A DNA stretch of 64,000 bases from Candidatus Desulfofervidaceae bacterium (GTDB lineage: Bacteria; Desulfobacterota; Desulfofervidia; Desulfofervidales; Desulfofervidaceae). The stretch's first letter is position 1; every line of letters begins with the position of its first letter. Below the pieces are notes generated by a model. It was not told the origin of the DNA, did no database searches, and saw only the letters and a list, made by a program, of their open reading frames with translations. Of this stretch, positions 26,651 to 34,693 are shown piece by piece. The DNA lies in the NCBI GenBank assembly GCA_027038965.1, contig JALWFG010000005.1, positions 1-64,000 of the forward strand, written 5' to 3'. A program made the position numbers and the translations under genes.

Positions 26651-27646
26651 TCAAACCAAGCGTCTCCTGGCACATTTCAAAATCATCTCAACAAAGGCCT
26701 TGTAGGGAATCCCCGTTTTTTCTGCCAGCATAGGTAGATCTGAGTGGGTAGGGTGTAATCCCGGCAGGGGGTTTATTTCCAAAACATAAGGCAAATTCCG
26801 TTCATCTAGACGAATATCAATTCTAGAGGCATCCCGACAATTTAAAGCCCTGTGGGCCTCAAGGGCAATTCGTTTAATTTCCCTTTCTAAGTCGCCTGGC
26901 AAATCTGCCAGATGATATTCTACAAAGGTCTCACAGTCTTCTTTGGCCTTGGCGCCATATATGCCAGAAAGGCTTTGTTCTTTGATGATAATTTCCATAA
27001 TCCCAATTACACTGGCCTCATTTCCTGTGCCTAGAATGCCCACTGTAAATTCCCTACCTTTCAAAAACCTTTCTACCAACACCGGTTGCCTATAGGCAGA
27101 AAGAAGATATTTTACCCTTTCTTCTAAGTCTTGTTTATCAAAAATGATACAAGAGGCATCAATGCCCATGCCTGTGCCTTCATGAATGGGCTTTACAAAG
27201 AGAGGATAAGTCAATTTTTTTAGGGTTTTAATCTTTTCTATGTCCTTAATTACTACAAATTCAGCGGTAGGAATACCTTCTGCCTTCAATATCCGTTTGG
27301 CCATGGCCTTATCTAGGCACAAACACAGGGTAAGAGGATCAGAAAAGGTATAGGGAATTTGAAAGGCATCTAAAAGGGCTGGTATTTGGGCCTCCCGACT
27401 TCTGCCATGGCGTCCCTCAGCGATGTTAAAGACCAAAGATATCCGTTTGCCTTCATTTAAAAAGCGCATTAGAGAAAAAATGTTGCCAATTTCAACTACC
27501 TTATAACCCAACTCCTTCAAAGTGGCACTTAAGGCCGCAATGGTTTCTTCGGCATCGAATTCAGCGTATTTATCCCAAGGTTCTTCATTTTTTAACTCAT
27601 AATCAGAACGCAAATCATAGGTAAGCCCAATTATAAATTCACCCAT
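26651..27646 (-). CDS. ATP-grasp ligase of the D-alanine--D-alanine ligase type
   Basis: The 331-aa protein has the D-Ala-D-Ala ligase-like order: N-terminal strand IIGLTYDL, NIAEGRHGRSREAQIPALL, DKAMAKRILKAEGIPTAEF, the ATP loop KPIHEGTGMGID, then VERFLKGREFTVGILG, and the metal-binding RIDIRLDERNLPYVLEINP with GLHPTHSDLP. AAGGAG lies nine bases before the ATG. It overlaps the aminomutase gene by 16 bases, so it is probably translated with it. I infer it joins an amino acid, possibly a beta-amino acid made by that enzyme, to another substrate. Cell-wall Ddl function is possible but less likely in this context. Confidence 0.82.
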   Translation of the reverse strand: MGEFIIGLTYDLRSDYELKNEEPWDKYAEFDAEETIAALSATLKELGYKVVEIGNIFSLMRFLNEGKRISLVFNIAEGRHGRSREAQIPALLDAFQIPYTFSDPLTLCLCLDKAMAKRILKAEGIPTAEFVVIKDIEKIKTLKKLTYPLFVKPIHEGTGMGIDASCIIFDKQDLEERVKYLLSAYRQPVLVERFLKGREFTVGILGTGNEASVIGIMEIIIKEQSLSGIYGAKAKEDCETFVEYHLADLPGDLEREIKRIALEAHRALNCRDASRIDIRLDERNLPYVLEINPLPGLHPTHSDLPMLAEKTGIPYKAFVEMILKCARRRLV

Positions 27647-28731
27647 GGGTCTGTCTCCTTGTTATCATTGACAAGATGTTCATAGCCAGGGTTAGGATAA
27701 ATAAAGGTTTGCCCTTTATAATTTTTTAGCCACCAGCCCTTTTCGTCCTTTTTGATAAAATAATCTGGTAAAAGGGGAATTTTACCTCCGCCACCAGGGG
27801 CATCTATAATGTAATGGGGAACACAAAGTCCAGAAGTAAATCCTCTAAGACCCTTCACGATTTCTAGCCCCTTTTCTACTTGAGTTCGAAAGTGAGAGGT
27901 GCCCCTAGTTAAATCTGTTTGATAGAGATAGTAAGGTTTTACCCTGATTTTGACCAATTTTTGCATCAATGTCTTCATCGTAGCCACATCATCATTCACA
28001 CCCTTTAAAAGCACCGTTTGACAGCCTACAGGGATACCAGCATTTACCAGCCGTTCACATGCCTGAGCGCTCTGCTTTGTGATTTCAGCGGGGTGATTAA
28101 AGTGGGTATTAACATAAAGAGGATGGTATCTTTTTAGCATTTGGCACAATTTTCCCGTAATCCGATGAGGCAAGGTACAGGGAACCCTAGTACCAATCCT
28201 AATAATCTCCACATGCCTTATTTTTCTTAAGGCATTTAAAATGGGCTCTAACTCGGCATCTGTTAGCAATAAAGGGTCCCCACCAGAGAGTAAAACATCC
28301 CTGATTTCGGTATGCCTTTTAATGTATTCTAAACCTTTTTGAATAGTCTCCTTATTAACGACAAACTTGCGGCCAACCTTACGCTTTCGAGTGCAAAAAC
28401 GGCAATACATGGCACAACGGTTAGATACCAAAAAAAGTACCCTATCAGGGTAGCGATGGGTAAGATTGGGTACAGGACTTTGCTCCTCTTCACAAAGTGG
28501 GTCATCCAAACCATAAGCATCGTTAAGCTCACTTATATCTGGTACGGCCTGCTTCCAGATGGGGTCTCCCTTTTCCTTAATGAGACTTAAATAGTAAGGA
28601 TTAATCCGCATCGGATAAGTAGATATGACCCTTTTAATTTGGGTTATTTCAACCTCGGTTAGCTTAAAAAGCTGAGCCAGTTTTGAAGGCGTAATAATAC
28701 TTTGCTGGAGAAGCCTCTGCCACCTTTCCAT
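27631..28731 (-). CDS. KamA-family radical SAM aminomutase (lysine 2,3-aminomutase-like)
   Basis: This 366-aa protein has the radical SAM cluster CAMYCRFC, and PLP-site and substrate features of lysine 2,3-aminomutase. LSGGDPLLLTD is present, and so are YVNTHFNHPAEIT, DLTRGTSHFRT and DAPGGGGKIPLLP, the last two holding the Asp residues that bind the substrate amine in LAM. The start at 28731 has AGGAG seven bases upstream. An ATG further up adds 18 residues. EpmB, which modifies a lysine for elongation factor P, is the main alternative. The overlap with an ATP-grasp ligase is unlike the ablA-ablB osmolyte pair. Confidence 0.85.
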   Translation of the reverse strand: MERWQRLLQQSIITPSKLAQLFKLTEVEITQIKRVISTYPMRINPYYLSLIKEKGDPIWKQAVPDISELNDAYGLDDPLCEEEQSPVPNLTHRYPDRVLFLVSNRCAMYCRFCTRKRKVGRKFVVNKETIQKGLEYIKRHTEIRDVLLSGGDPLLLTDAELEPILNALRKIRHVEIIRIGTRVPCTLPHRITGKLCQMLKRYHPLYVNTHFNHPAEITKQSAQACERLVNAGIPVGCQTVLLKGVNDDVATMKTLMQKLVKIRVKPYYLYQTDLTRGTSHFRTQVEKGLEIVKGLRGFTSGLCVPHYIIDAPGGGGKIPLLPDYFIKKDEKGWWLKNYKGQTFIYPNPGYEHLVNDNKETDPWVNL

Positions 28732-29068
28732 TTTTTTCTCCTTTTTTCTATCTTCTTTGAAATGACTGGGTAAAATAAAAGACAAGATCCTAAGGTGGCC
28801 TTGAAACTTCTCCCATTTGTTTCCTCTTTAACCTCAAATTTCAAGGCTATTACAGCAAGATACATGCCAATTGAATTAAGTTCCCTAAAAAATAGAGCTA
28901 TTTGTTAGTAAGTATTGCCAACTGGCCAAAGATTTATCAGATTGAAAAGACATTTCAGAAGGAGTTTTCTTTTTGATAAAAAAATCCTGAGGATAAAAAA
29001 ACACAAATTGCCTTTATTCCAACTATTAATCGGCATATTTGTTGCTGGACTTTAGACAAAAAGCCTTA
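28732..29068. other. Intergenic region upstream of the aminomutase gene
   Basis: About 337 bases between psiE-like and kamA-like minus-strand genes. It holds the kamA ribosome binding site next to 28731 and must hold a promoter, but I see no clear promoter or gene. No repeat or hairpin stands out. Confidence 0.45.
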
Positions 29069-29500
29069 TTATTTAGGACTGATTTTTATAGCCAGGCTTC
29101 TGACAATGCCCAAGCTTAAAAAAATACAAGCAAAGCCTAAAAATGCACTAAATTGATGAAGAATCTTACCTTCAAACAGTTCTACAAAGAGCTCTCTAAG
29201 CACAAACACAAATCCTGAATCAATTAAAGAATGAAGTCTAAAACGATGGATTTCCTGATATTCTATGAAGCCTTTAAAGATTTCTATAACTACCAGCAGA
29301 GACAAAATATTGGCCACTGTGTGAGTAATAAAGGTGTTGAGGTCGTGTAGGTGAAAGAGATTTCTAATTTGTATAATGACTTGCCACAGCCCTAAAAACA
29401 AGACTGCAATGATGATTAAAACCAAAACATTGATAACGACCTTTACGGCCAATCTAAAAAGTGGTAGCGTGCCACTTTGAAATAAATTCAACCACTTCAT
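29069..29500 (-). CDS. PsiE-like inner membrane protein
   Basis: The 143-aa protein has four predicted membrane segments (about residues 15-45, 58-75, 95-110 and 115-135) and matches the phosphate-starvation-inducible PsiE family in its layout: hydrophobic segments with IEIFKGFIEYQEIHRFRLHSLID and FVLRELFVEL between them. The function of PsiE is unknown in Escherichia coli too. It is isolated from its neighbours by gaps of about 190-340 bases. Confidence 0.72.
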   Translation of the reverse strand: MKWLNLFQSGTLPLFRLAVKVVINVLVLIIIAVLFLGLWQVIIQIRNLFHLHDLNTFITHTVANILSLLVVIEIFKGFIEYQEIHRFRLHSLIDSGFVFVLRELFVELFEGKILHQFSAFLGFACIFLSLGIVRSLAIKISPK

Positions 29501-29694
29501 AAAAAGGGATAAAACACTATTAAAATAAATTTTTGATGAAGATTTAGTATGCTTTTAACAAAAAATATTAAGAAACTTTTGGTAGTGTAAAATTACTTGT
29601 GTTACCCTTTGAAGGGAGAGGGGTGCAGGACAAGAGAAGTGTTCAAAATAACTACACCACCAACGCCTCTATTAAAAGTGCACCACTTTTAATG

Positions 29695-29976
29695 TCAATT
29701 TCTATTTCTATTTCTTGCCTCTGGATAGACCTCTGTTCTATGCATAACTGCAAATATGAGAATGGTGTTTTCGTCTTTAAATTTAAACACTATTCTATAA
29801 TTCCCAACCCTTAGCTTCCAGTATCCTTTTAGTGTGCCTCTGAGTGGCTTGCCGTATTTTTGCGGGAATGTCATAAGTTTTGTTTCTATGGCCTTTTTTA
29901 TTCTTTCTCTTTGTGTTTTATCAAGTTTTGCAATATCTTCTTTCACTTCAGGATGGTATATGCCTTCAAAAGGCAA
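29695..29976 (-). CDS. RelE/ParE-family toxin of a type II toxin-antitoxin pair
   Basis: The 93-aa protein has the RelE fold pattern: YHPEVKEDIAKLDKTQRERI, LRGTLKGYWKLRVGNYRIVF and the C-terminal strand VMHRTEVY. RelE-type toxins cut mRNA at the ribosome. The start codon is TTG, two bases after the antitoxin stop, with GGGG at a plausible distance, so translation coupling with the antitoxin is likely. The C-terminus is a repetitive ARNRNRN. Confidence 0.82.
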   Translation of the reverse strand: MPFEGIYHPEVKEDIAKLDKTQRERIKKAIETKLMTFPQKYGKPLRGTLKGYWKLRVGNYRIVFKFKDENTILIFAVMHRTEVYPEARNRNRN

Positions 29977-29978
29977 GA

Positions 29979-30206
29979 TTATCCCCAGATATCTTCATGT
30001 GTTAAGATTTCTGATTTTTTTAGTGTTTTTTCTCTTTTTTCTGCAATATCAGATAAAGCTATATCCTCTCTCAGTTCAAGGGATTTCTTTATCAAATCCC
30101 TTGCCAAAGTAGACATAGATGTGCCTTCTTTTTTGGACATCTCTTTTAGTGTTGAATATAGCCTTCTTTCCAAAACTACATTCACTCTCGGATTTTTTGT
30201 GGACAT
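29979..30206 (-). CDS. Ribbon-helix-helix antitoxin
   Basis: This 75-aa protein starts MSTKNPRVNVVLERRLYSTL, a ribbon-helix-helix DNA-binding N-terminus, and continues with a helical toxin-binding tail ending EILTHEDIWG. GGAGG lies seven bases upstream of the ATG. It is directly upstream of the RelE-type toxin, as usual for type II pairs, and should repress its own promoter. The palindrome at 30290-30317 is about 85 bases upstream and could be operator or unrelated repeat. Confidence 0.8.
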   Translation of the reverse strand: MSTKNPRVNVVLERRLYSTLKEMSKKEGTSMSTLARDLIKKSLELREDIALSDIAEKREKTLKKSEILTHEDIWG

Positions 30207-30289
30207 GACAGACCTCCAGTCCTTTTCATGCCTTGTAAAAGAATTGTAACACTTATGATGAACCATGTAAAGAGAGATGATGAAGGACA

Positions 30290-30317
30290 TGTCCTGCACC
30301 CCTAGGGGTGCAGGACA
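30290..30317. repeat. 28-bp perfect palindrome
   Basis: The sequence is TGTCCTGCACCCCT followed directly by its own reverse complement, so it has no loop. A half-palindrome (GGGGTGCAGGACA) lies at 29620-29632 on the other side of the toxin-antitoxin pair, and a degenerate full copy at 1825-1851. It may be a small mobile palindrome, an operator of the antitoxin, or a transcription end for corA (whose stop is at 30380). Confidence 0.75.
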
Positions 30318-30379
30318 GGACATTGCCAAGCTTTTATTTCATCCCTTTGAGGTTGATTACAGTTTTTAGTCTAACATTT

Positions 30380-31441
30380 CTAAATCCACCGCTTCTTTTT
30401 GAAATAAAAGAGCATGCCTAAGCCAATAACCAACATGATAATAAGAACAGTCGGGTATCCCCACTTCCAATTAAGTTCAGGCATGTATCTAAAATTCATA
30501 CCATAGATGCCTGTGATCAGGGTTAAGGGAATAAAAATTGTAGCAATAATGGTCAATAGGGTCATAATTTCATTCATTTTGTTGCTTAGACTTGAGAGAT
30601 AAATATCAAGCATGCCTGTAAGTTGGTCATTAAAGGTTTCTATTAGGTCTATAATCTGCACGGTATGGTCATAGACATCTCTAAAATAAAGGGCGGTTTC
30701 CCTGGTAACCAATTCAGATTCTGACTTTTCTATAAAGGAAATGGCCTCTTTTAATGGCCAAATGGACTTGCGAAGCAAGATTAGTTTCCTCTTTAAGTGC
30801 TGAATTTGCCTTAAAGTTCCTTTATCCGGACGGACAAGGAGTTTATCTTCCAGATTTTCAGTAATTTCTCCTATGTTTTCCAAAACAACAAAATAATGGT
30901 CTATGATGATGTCCATTAAGGCGTAAAGAAGGTAATCAGCCCCCATGCTTCTAATGCGGCTTTGGGGAATTTTTATCCTTTGTTTAATGGGTTCAAAGAT
31001 GGTGTTGTTCTTTTCCTGAAAGGAAATCACAAAGTTTTTACCCAAAATGAAGCTTATCTGTTGTTGCTCAACCTCCTTCTTCTCTTCATCCCATATTAGG
31101 GCCTTAAGCACGATAAAGATGTAGTTTTCAAAGTCTTCTGCCTTGGGACGTTCATGAACATTTAAGATATCTTCCAAGACAAGGGGATGAATGCCAAAGT
31201 GTTGGCCGATTTTTTCTATGATTACCTCTTGGTACAATCCCTTTATTTCCCACCACCTAATTGCCTGAGGGGGTTCACAAGCAAGACATTCCTCAATATT
31301 AGTAATGACCCTTTCGCAATAACTCGCTTTGTCGTATTCAATCAAGTTTATCTCCATGGATTGATTTCGATGCCTGCCGGTATATACTAGTGAGCCTGGC
31401 GAGGTTCCTATCTTTTCTGCTCTGATGTGTCTTTGTTTCAT
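30380..31441 (-). CDS. corA: CorA-family magnesium/cobalt channel
   Basis: CorA is a homopentameric Mg2+ channel of the inner membrane. The 353-aa protein has the soluble helical N-terminal domain and two C-terminal membrane helices (about residues 290-315 and 325-347). Between them is YGMNFRYMPE, the family GMN motif and the loop that follows it. It overlaps the stop of the c-di-AMP cyclase fusion by four bases, so the two genes are most likely one transcript. Magnesium and potassium handling is a known target of c-di-AMP in other bacteria, so the pairing may be functional. Confidence 0.94.
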   Translation of the reverse strand: MKQRHIRAEKIGTSPGSLVYTGRHRNQSMEINLIEYDKASYCERVITNIEECLACEPPQAIRWWEIKGLYQEVIIEKIGQHFGIHPLVLEDILNVHERPKAEDFENYIFIVLKALIWDEEKKEVEQQQISFILGKNFVISFQEKNNTIFEPIKQRIKIPQSRIRSMGADYLLYALMDIIIDHYFVVLENIGEITENLEDKLLVRPDKGTLRQIQHLKRKLILLRKSIWPLKEAISFIEKSESELVTRETALYFRDVYDHTVQIIDLIETFNDQLTGMLDIYLSSLSNKMNEIMTLLTIIATIFIPLTLITGIYGMNFRYMPELNWKWGYPTVLIIMLVIGLGMLFYFKKKRWI

Positions 31442-33165
31442 TCTATAACCTTTAATTCTACCTTTGGTCTTAATAATTGCGGTTGATGACCATTAGAGGA
31501 TAGTATTGCAAAATTTATATTTAACTGCTTGGGCGAAACCCCATTTTTTACCAAATACCCAAATACTGCTTGGGCCCTTCTTTGAGCCAATCTTTGATTA
31601 TAGGCCTTGGGGCCAGTGGGGGTAGCGTAACCAGTAATAGTCAATCTGAGATGAGGATTCTTTTTAAGTATCTGAACCATGTTGTTAAGTATCGGTCTGA
31701 ATTGAGGTTTAATTGTTGTTCTATTCAGGTCGAAAAAGATACTTAATATGCGTTCTGTTTCAATGGTGACCTTGACTGAATTTTCCTTTAAAGGTTTTAC
31801 ATAACTTGGGAAAATAAGATTGGCAGAAAGGGTAGTAGTAGCGGCAATGTTTCTCAAATCAATAGGTTCTGTTGGAATATTAGAGGGAATTTTCTTCTTA
31901 GGGGTCAAAACCTGAATAAATTGGGGTGCTACTGTGATTTTCTTAAGAATAGTTCCTGGGGGAGGACTTCCTGAAGTCTGGACCTTTATGGGAACGTTTA
32001 TTGAAATTAATTGATGGGCTAATAATTCAATTCTATTGGGTTTTATTTTCACCACTAAAAGGCTTAAGGGCCGATGGACCATATCTTCTGTCAAGAAGAT
32101 TGTTTGGGCACCCTCCTTTATTTTTGACATGTCTATTGTTACCTTTAATTCCTGTGGATTTAAAAGGCTAAATGCCTGCTTGGAACCTACCAAAGTTACG
32201 GTTACCTCCTTGGGATTAAAGTCATCAATTACCCAATCAGAACTCAAGTTTTGGAATTCTATAGGCACCACAAAGTCGCGGTAAATATTTCCTTTTTGAT
32301 AGCCAAATACCAACCACAAGCCACAGGCAAGCAAAAGGGCTAATCCCTTTTCCAAGGGATTTTCCATAAGCCGTCTCAACCATCCTTTGGGAGTACTTTT
32401 GGGAAATTTTTGCTGATAAAAGTGTTCTATAATAGGGCGCAATTGCTCTACATTGTTTAACTTTTTCAACCGACCATTCTTGGCAATACTGATTGTTTGC
32501 CTTTCCTCCGAAACTACAATACACAAGGCGTCTGAATGCTCTGATAACCCCAAGGCCGCCGTGTGGCGGAGCCCCCGATTCCCAATTTCTTTAATATTTG
32601 AAGACAGGGGCAAATGGCACCCAAACTTGACTATTCGTCCATGTTCTACAATAACGGCCCCATCATGTCCCAAGGAATGGGGGTCAAAAAGGCTTTCAAG
32701 CAACCCCTCGCTTAAAATGCCTTCTAAAGGGGTGCCTCCTTGGAGATGCCTGTCAAGTGGTTCTAGCCCCTTAAGCACAATTAAGGCCCCATATTTTTTG
32801 CGCACCAGACTTGTTATTCCCCTTATTAAAACATCTACTTCAGGATAGGGTGAAGCTTGAAAGCGCCTTTTGCTAAAAATCCCCCACATTCCTATCTGTT
32901 CAAAAAATCTTCTTAAATCTTCTTGAAAGATAACCACCATGGCAATGATTAAAATGGCAAAAAAACCTTTCAAAACAAAAACTGTAAGATACATTTGCAT
33001 AAACAGGGCCACGATATATATCAATCCCAACACCAAAAGCCCTATAAAGACGAATCTGGAAGTAGTTTTCTTAAACCAAATTAAGGCCGTATAGGCAAAG
33101 ACGGCCATTACGAAAATGTCAAAAAAGTCTGCTAATCTGAAATGGTGAATGATATTTATCAACAT
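31438..33165 (-). CDS. Diadenylate cyclase CdaA fused to YbbR repeats and an OmpA-like domain
   Basis: The 575-aa protein is built in four parts. Residues 10-80 hold three CdaA-type membrane helices. Residues 85-245 are a DisA_N/DAC domain with HDGAVIVE (DGA at 168-170) and GNRGLRH (RH at 200-201; the usual RHR reads RHT) plus the SEHSDALCIVVSEE block. A fourth helix at about 273-289 leads to YbbR/CdaR-like repeats (about 290-470). Residues 475-575 are an OmpA-like domain (LTITGYATPTG, AYNQRLAQRRAQAV). DAC proteins make c-di-AMP. In Gram-positives CdaA and CdaR are separate proteins. The expected topology places DAC in the cytosol and YbbR-OmpA in the periplasm. The Asp that binds peptidoglycan in OmpA (HTD) is Thr here; the Arg is kept. 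Confidence 0.9.
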   Translation of the reverse strand: MLINIIHHFRLADFFDIFVMAVFAYTALIWFKKTTSRFVFIGLLVLGLIYIVALFMQMYLTVFVLKGFFAILIIAMVVIFQEDLRRFFEQIGMWGIFSKRRFQASPYPEVDVLIRGITSLVRKKYGALIVLKGLEPLDRHLQGGTPLEGILSEGLLESLFDPHSLGHDGAVIVEHGRIVKFGCHLPLSSNIKEIGNRGLRHTAALGLSEHSDALCIVVSEERQTISIAKNGRLKKLNNVEQLRPIIEHFYQQKFPKSTPKGWLRRLMENPLEKGLALLLACGLWLVFGYQKGNIYRDFVVPIEFQNLSSDWVIDDFNPKEVTVTLVGSKQAFSLLNPQELKVTIDMSKIKEGAQTIFLTEDMVHRPLSLLVVKIKPNRIELLAHQLISINVPIKVQTSGSPPPGTILKKITVAPQFIQVLTPKKKIPSNIPTEPIDLRNIAATTTLSANLIFPSYVKPLKENSVKVTIETERILSIFFDLNRTTIKPQFRPILNNMVQILKKNPHLRLTITGYATPTGPKAYNQRLAQRRAQAVFGYLVKNGVSPKQLNINFAILSSNGHQPQLLRPKVELKVIE

Positions 33166-33198
33166 TGCTCTAAATATAATATATGTTTATTTGTTTTC

Positions 33199-34170
33199 CT
33201 ACAAGTCTTCATTTTTTCTTTTTACCACATACTCCAGAAGGGATTTTATGATGTCCTCGTAGCTTAAACCGCACTTATAGGCAGATTTCAAGAAGGTAGA
33301 ACCCGGACTTAAACAGGGATTGGCATTAACTTCTAAAATGTAGAGGTTATTTTCTTTGGAAAGCTTCATATCCACCCTAGCGTAATCCCGACACTTGGTA
33401 ATTTCAAAGGCCTTAAGGGCTAGCTTCTGAATTCGCTTTTTCAGAAATAACGGCAAATCAGGGAAAAAGGCATAGTCAGCATGACTTTGCCATTTGGTTT
33501 GATAATCTATAATCTGCCCATGGTGGGGCCTTATCTCGGCTATGGCCAACACCTTTGGTGTGGGATACCCTAAAAGAGAAACTGTAAATTCCCTTCCCTC
33601 TATGAACTCCTCAATCAAAATAGGTTGATTAAACTTACTATAATATTGAGGCAAAAAATCCATTAGGGCAGAAATTTCAGTAAAAATGTTTTGGGCCTCT
33701 ATTCCAATACTTCCATCTTCGTAGGCTGGTTTAACAATAACAGGAAGTTTCAAACTGACAATGTCTTTGATCCTTTTGCCATCATAAACACCAAAATTTG
33801 GTGTGGAAAGTCCAGTTGCTGTGAAAAGATGTTTGGCCAAAATTTTATTGGTGGTTACCGTCATTCCCTCTAGACCTGTTCCAGTATAGGAAATGTTTAA
33901 CAATTCCATGATACCACAAATATGAGCTTGAAAAGCAGCTTTTTCTTCAACACTTTCACAAAAATTAAAACACAATTGAATATTTTTGGTTTTGAGGATA
34001 CCTATAAACTTATCAATTTGTTGCCTAGTTATAGGAATCTGGCATGTCTTATAACCCAAGTTTTCCAAAACCAATTCAGTTTTTTTGACAACTTCAAGCA
34101 CGTCACTACTGGCCTCGCGCCACAAATAATTTTATAAAGTCGGTTTGTTGTATACAAGCCCAATTTTCAT
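33199..34170 (-). CDS. ATP-grasp ligase (D-Ala-D-Ala ligase-like) with an in-frame TAA at codon 13
   Basis: The body of about 308 residues has the ligase layout: NILAKHLFTATGLSTPNFGV, the ATP loop KPAYEDGSIGIE, IEEFIEGREFTVSLLG and the metal-site ARVDMKLSKENNLYILEVNANPC (in part). AGGAGG lies nine bases before an ATG at 34170, and the first codons read MKIGLVYNKPTL, the expected first strand. They are followed by TAA (34132-34134) in the same frame, and the open frame then continues with NYLWREAS. So the gene is either truncated by one nonsense change, re-started at TTG 34125, read through, or misassembled. It is upstream of the CdaA fusion by 33 bases. Confidence 0.75.
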
Positions 34171-34413
34171 TTTATCCTCCTTAAAAAAACGACAAAGTAT
34201 TTGGTTGAAAAAGCAAGGAATATGCCACAAGCAATTTGGCTAAAATTCTAGGAACATTTAATTGTCTAGAAAAATCCAAAAGGCTAAGCCCAAAGGTGTT
34301 TTTTTCACTTTGACAAAGTAAGCTGTCATAATGTCTTTTATTTTAAGAAAAAAATAATTTTTATTCTTTCAGGTTACATCCCTTAAAATCAAATATTTTT
34401 CTATTTCTTGATT
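34171..34413. other. Intergenic region before the sigma-54 cassette
   Basis: About 243 bases with no gene. It contains the upstream side of two divergent units: the AGGAGG of the ATP-grasp gene and, at its right end, the sigma-54-like element. Activator binding sites for an NtrC-type protein would be expected here but none is recognisable by eye. Confidence 0.4.
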
Positions 34414-34429
34414 TGGCATAAGCCTTGCT
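34414..34429 (+). promoter_or_regulatory. Sigma-54-like promoter of the small-protein cassette
   Basis: TGGCATAAGCCTTGCT agrees with the -24/-12 consensus (TGGCAC, five bases, TTGCW) with correct GG-GC spacing; one base of the -24 block differs. Transcription would start near 34440, about 70 bases before the first start codon, which has a strong AAAGGAGGTG. An NtrC-type activator is encoded at 35594-36922, facing this cassette. Confidence 0.6.
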
Positions 34430-34508
34430 TTGCTTTGAATTGAAAGCCGCAGAGGGATGAAAAAAAGCAAAGGGAGAAAAAAACGAGAAAGAAAGGAGGT
34501 GAGAAAAA

Positions 34509-34610
34509 ATGACTGAGCAAAAACCTACTCCAACTCAGGGTGCCAAAAAGAAAGGGGGTAAGAAAAAGGGTGGACAGAAACAAGGCGGACAAACACAATC
34601 TGATCACTAA
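34509..34610 (+). CDS. 33-residue Lys/Gly/Gln-rich peptide
   Basis: A small open frame of 33 codons begins nine bases after AAAGGAGG. The product is highly basic and repetitive: after MTEQKPTPTQ come KKKGGKKKGG and QKQGGQTQ, ending SDH. It has no hydrophobic stretch and no cysteines. Strong ribosome binding site, a sigma-54-like promoter upstream and a cassette of small proteins downstream suggest it is expressed. Such a peptide might bind nucleic acid or cell-surface polyanions; this is speculation. I do not recognise the family. Confidence 0.6.
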   Translation: MTEQKPTPTQGAKKKGGKKKGGQKQGGQTQSDH

Positions 34611-34638
34611 ATCAGAGAACTAGTAACTAGTCAAAAAG

Positions 34639-34664
34639 AGGATATGCCTTAAAGGGTATATCCT
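34639..34664 (+). other. Hairpin between the peptide gene and the next gene
   Basis: AGGATAT (34639-34645) pairs with ATATCCT (34658-34664), and three more pairs extend it inward with one G-T. No T-run follows, so it looks more like an attenuation or processing hairpin than a full terminator. The next gene's AAGGAGG starts about 15 bases later. Confidence 0.4.
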
Positions 34665-34693
34665 CCTAAAAGCATGTTAAGGAGGATTGAGAA

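Noticed and set aside
30207-30329. N-terminal extension of the antitoxin frame through the palindrome
   Set aside because: The extension translates the palindrome; the ATG at 30206 has GGAGG at the right distance and starts the ribbon-helix-helix sequence.
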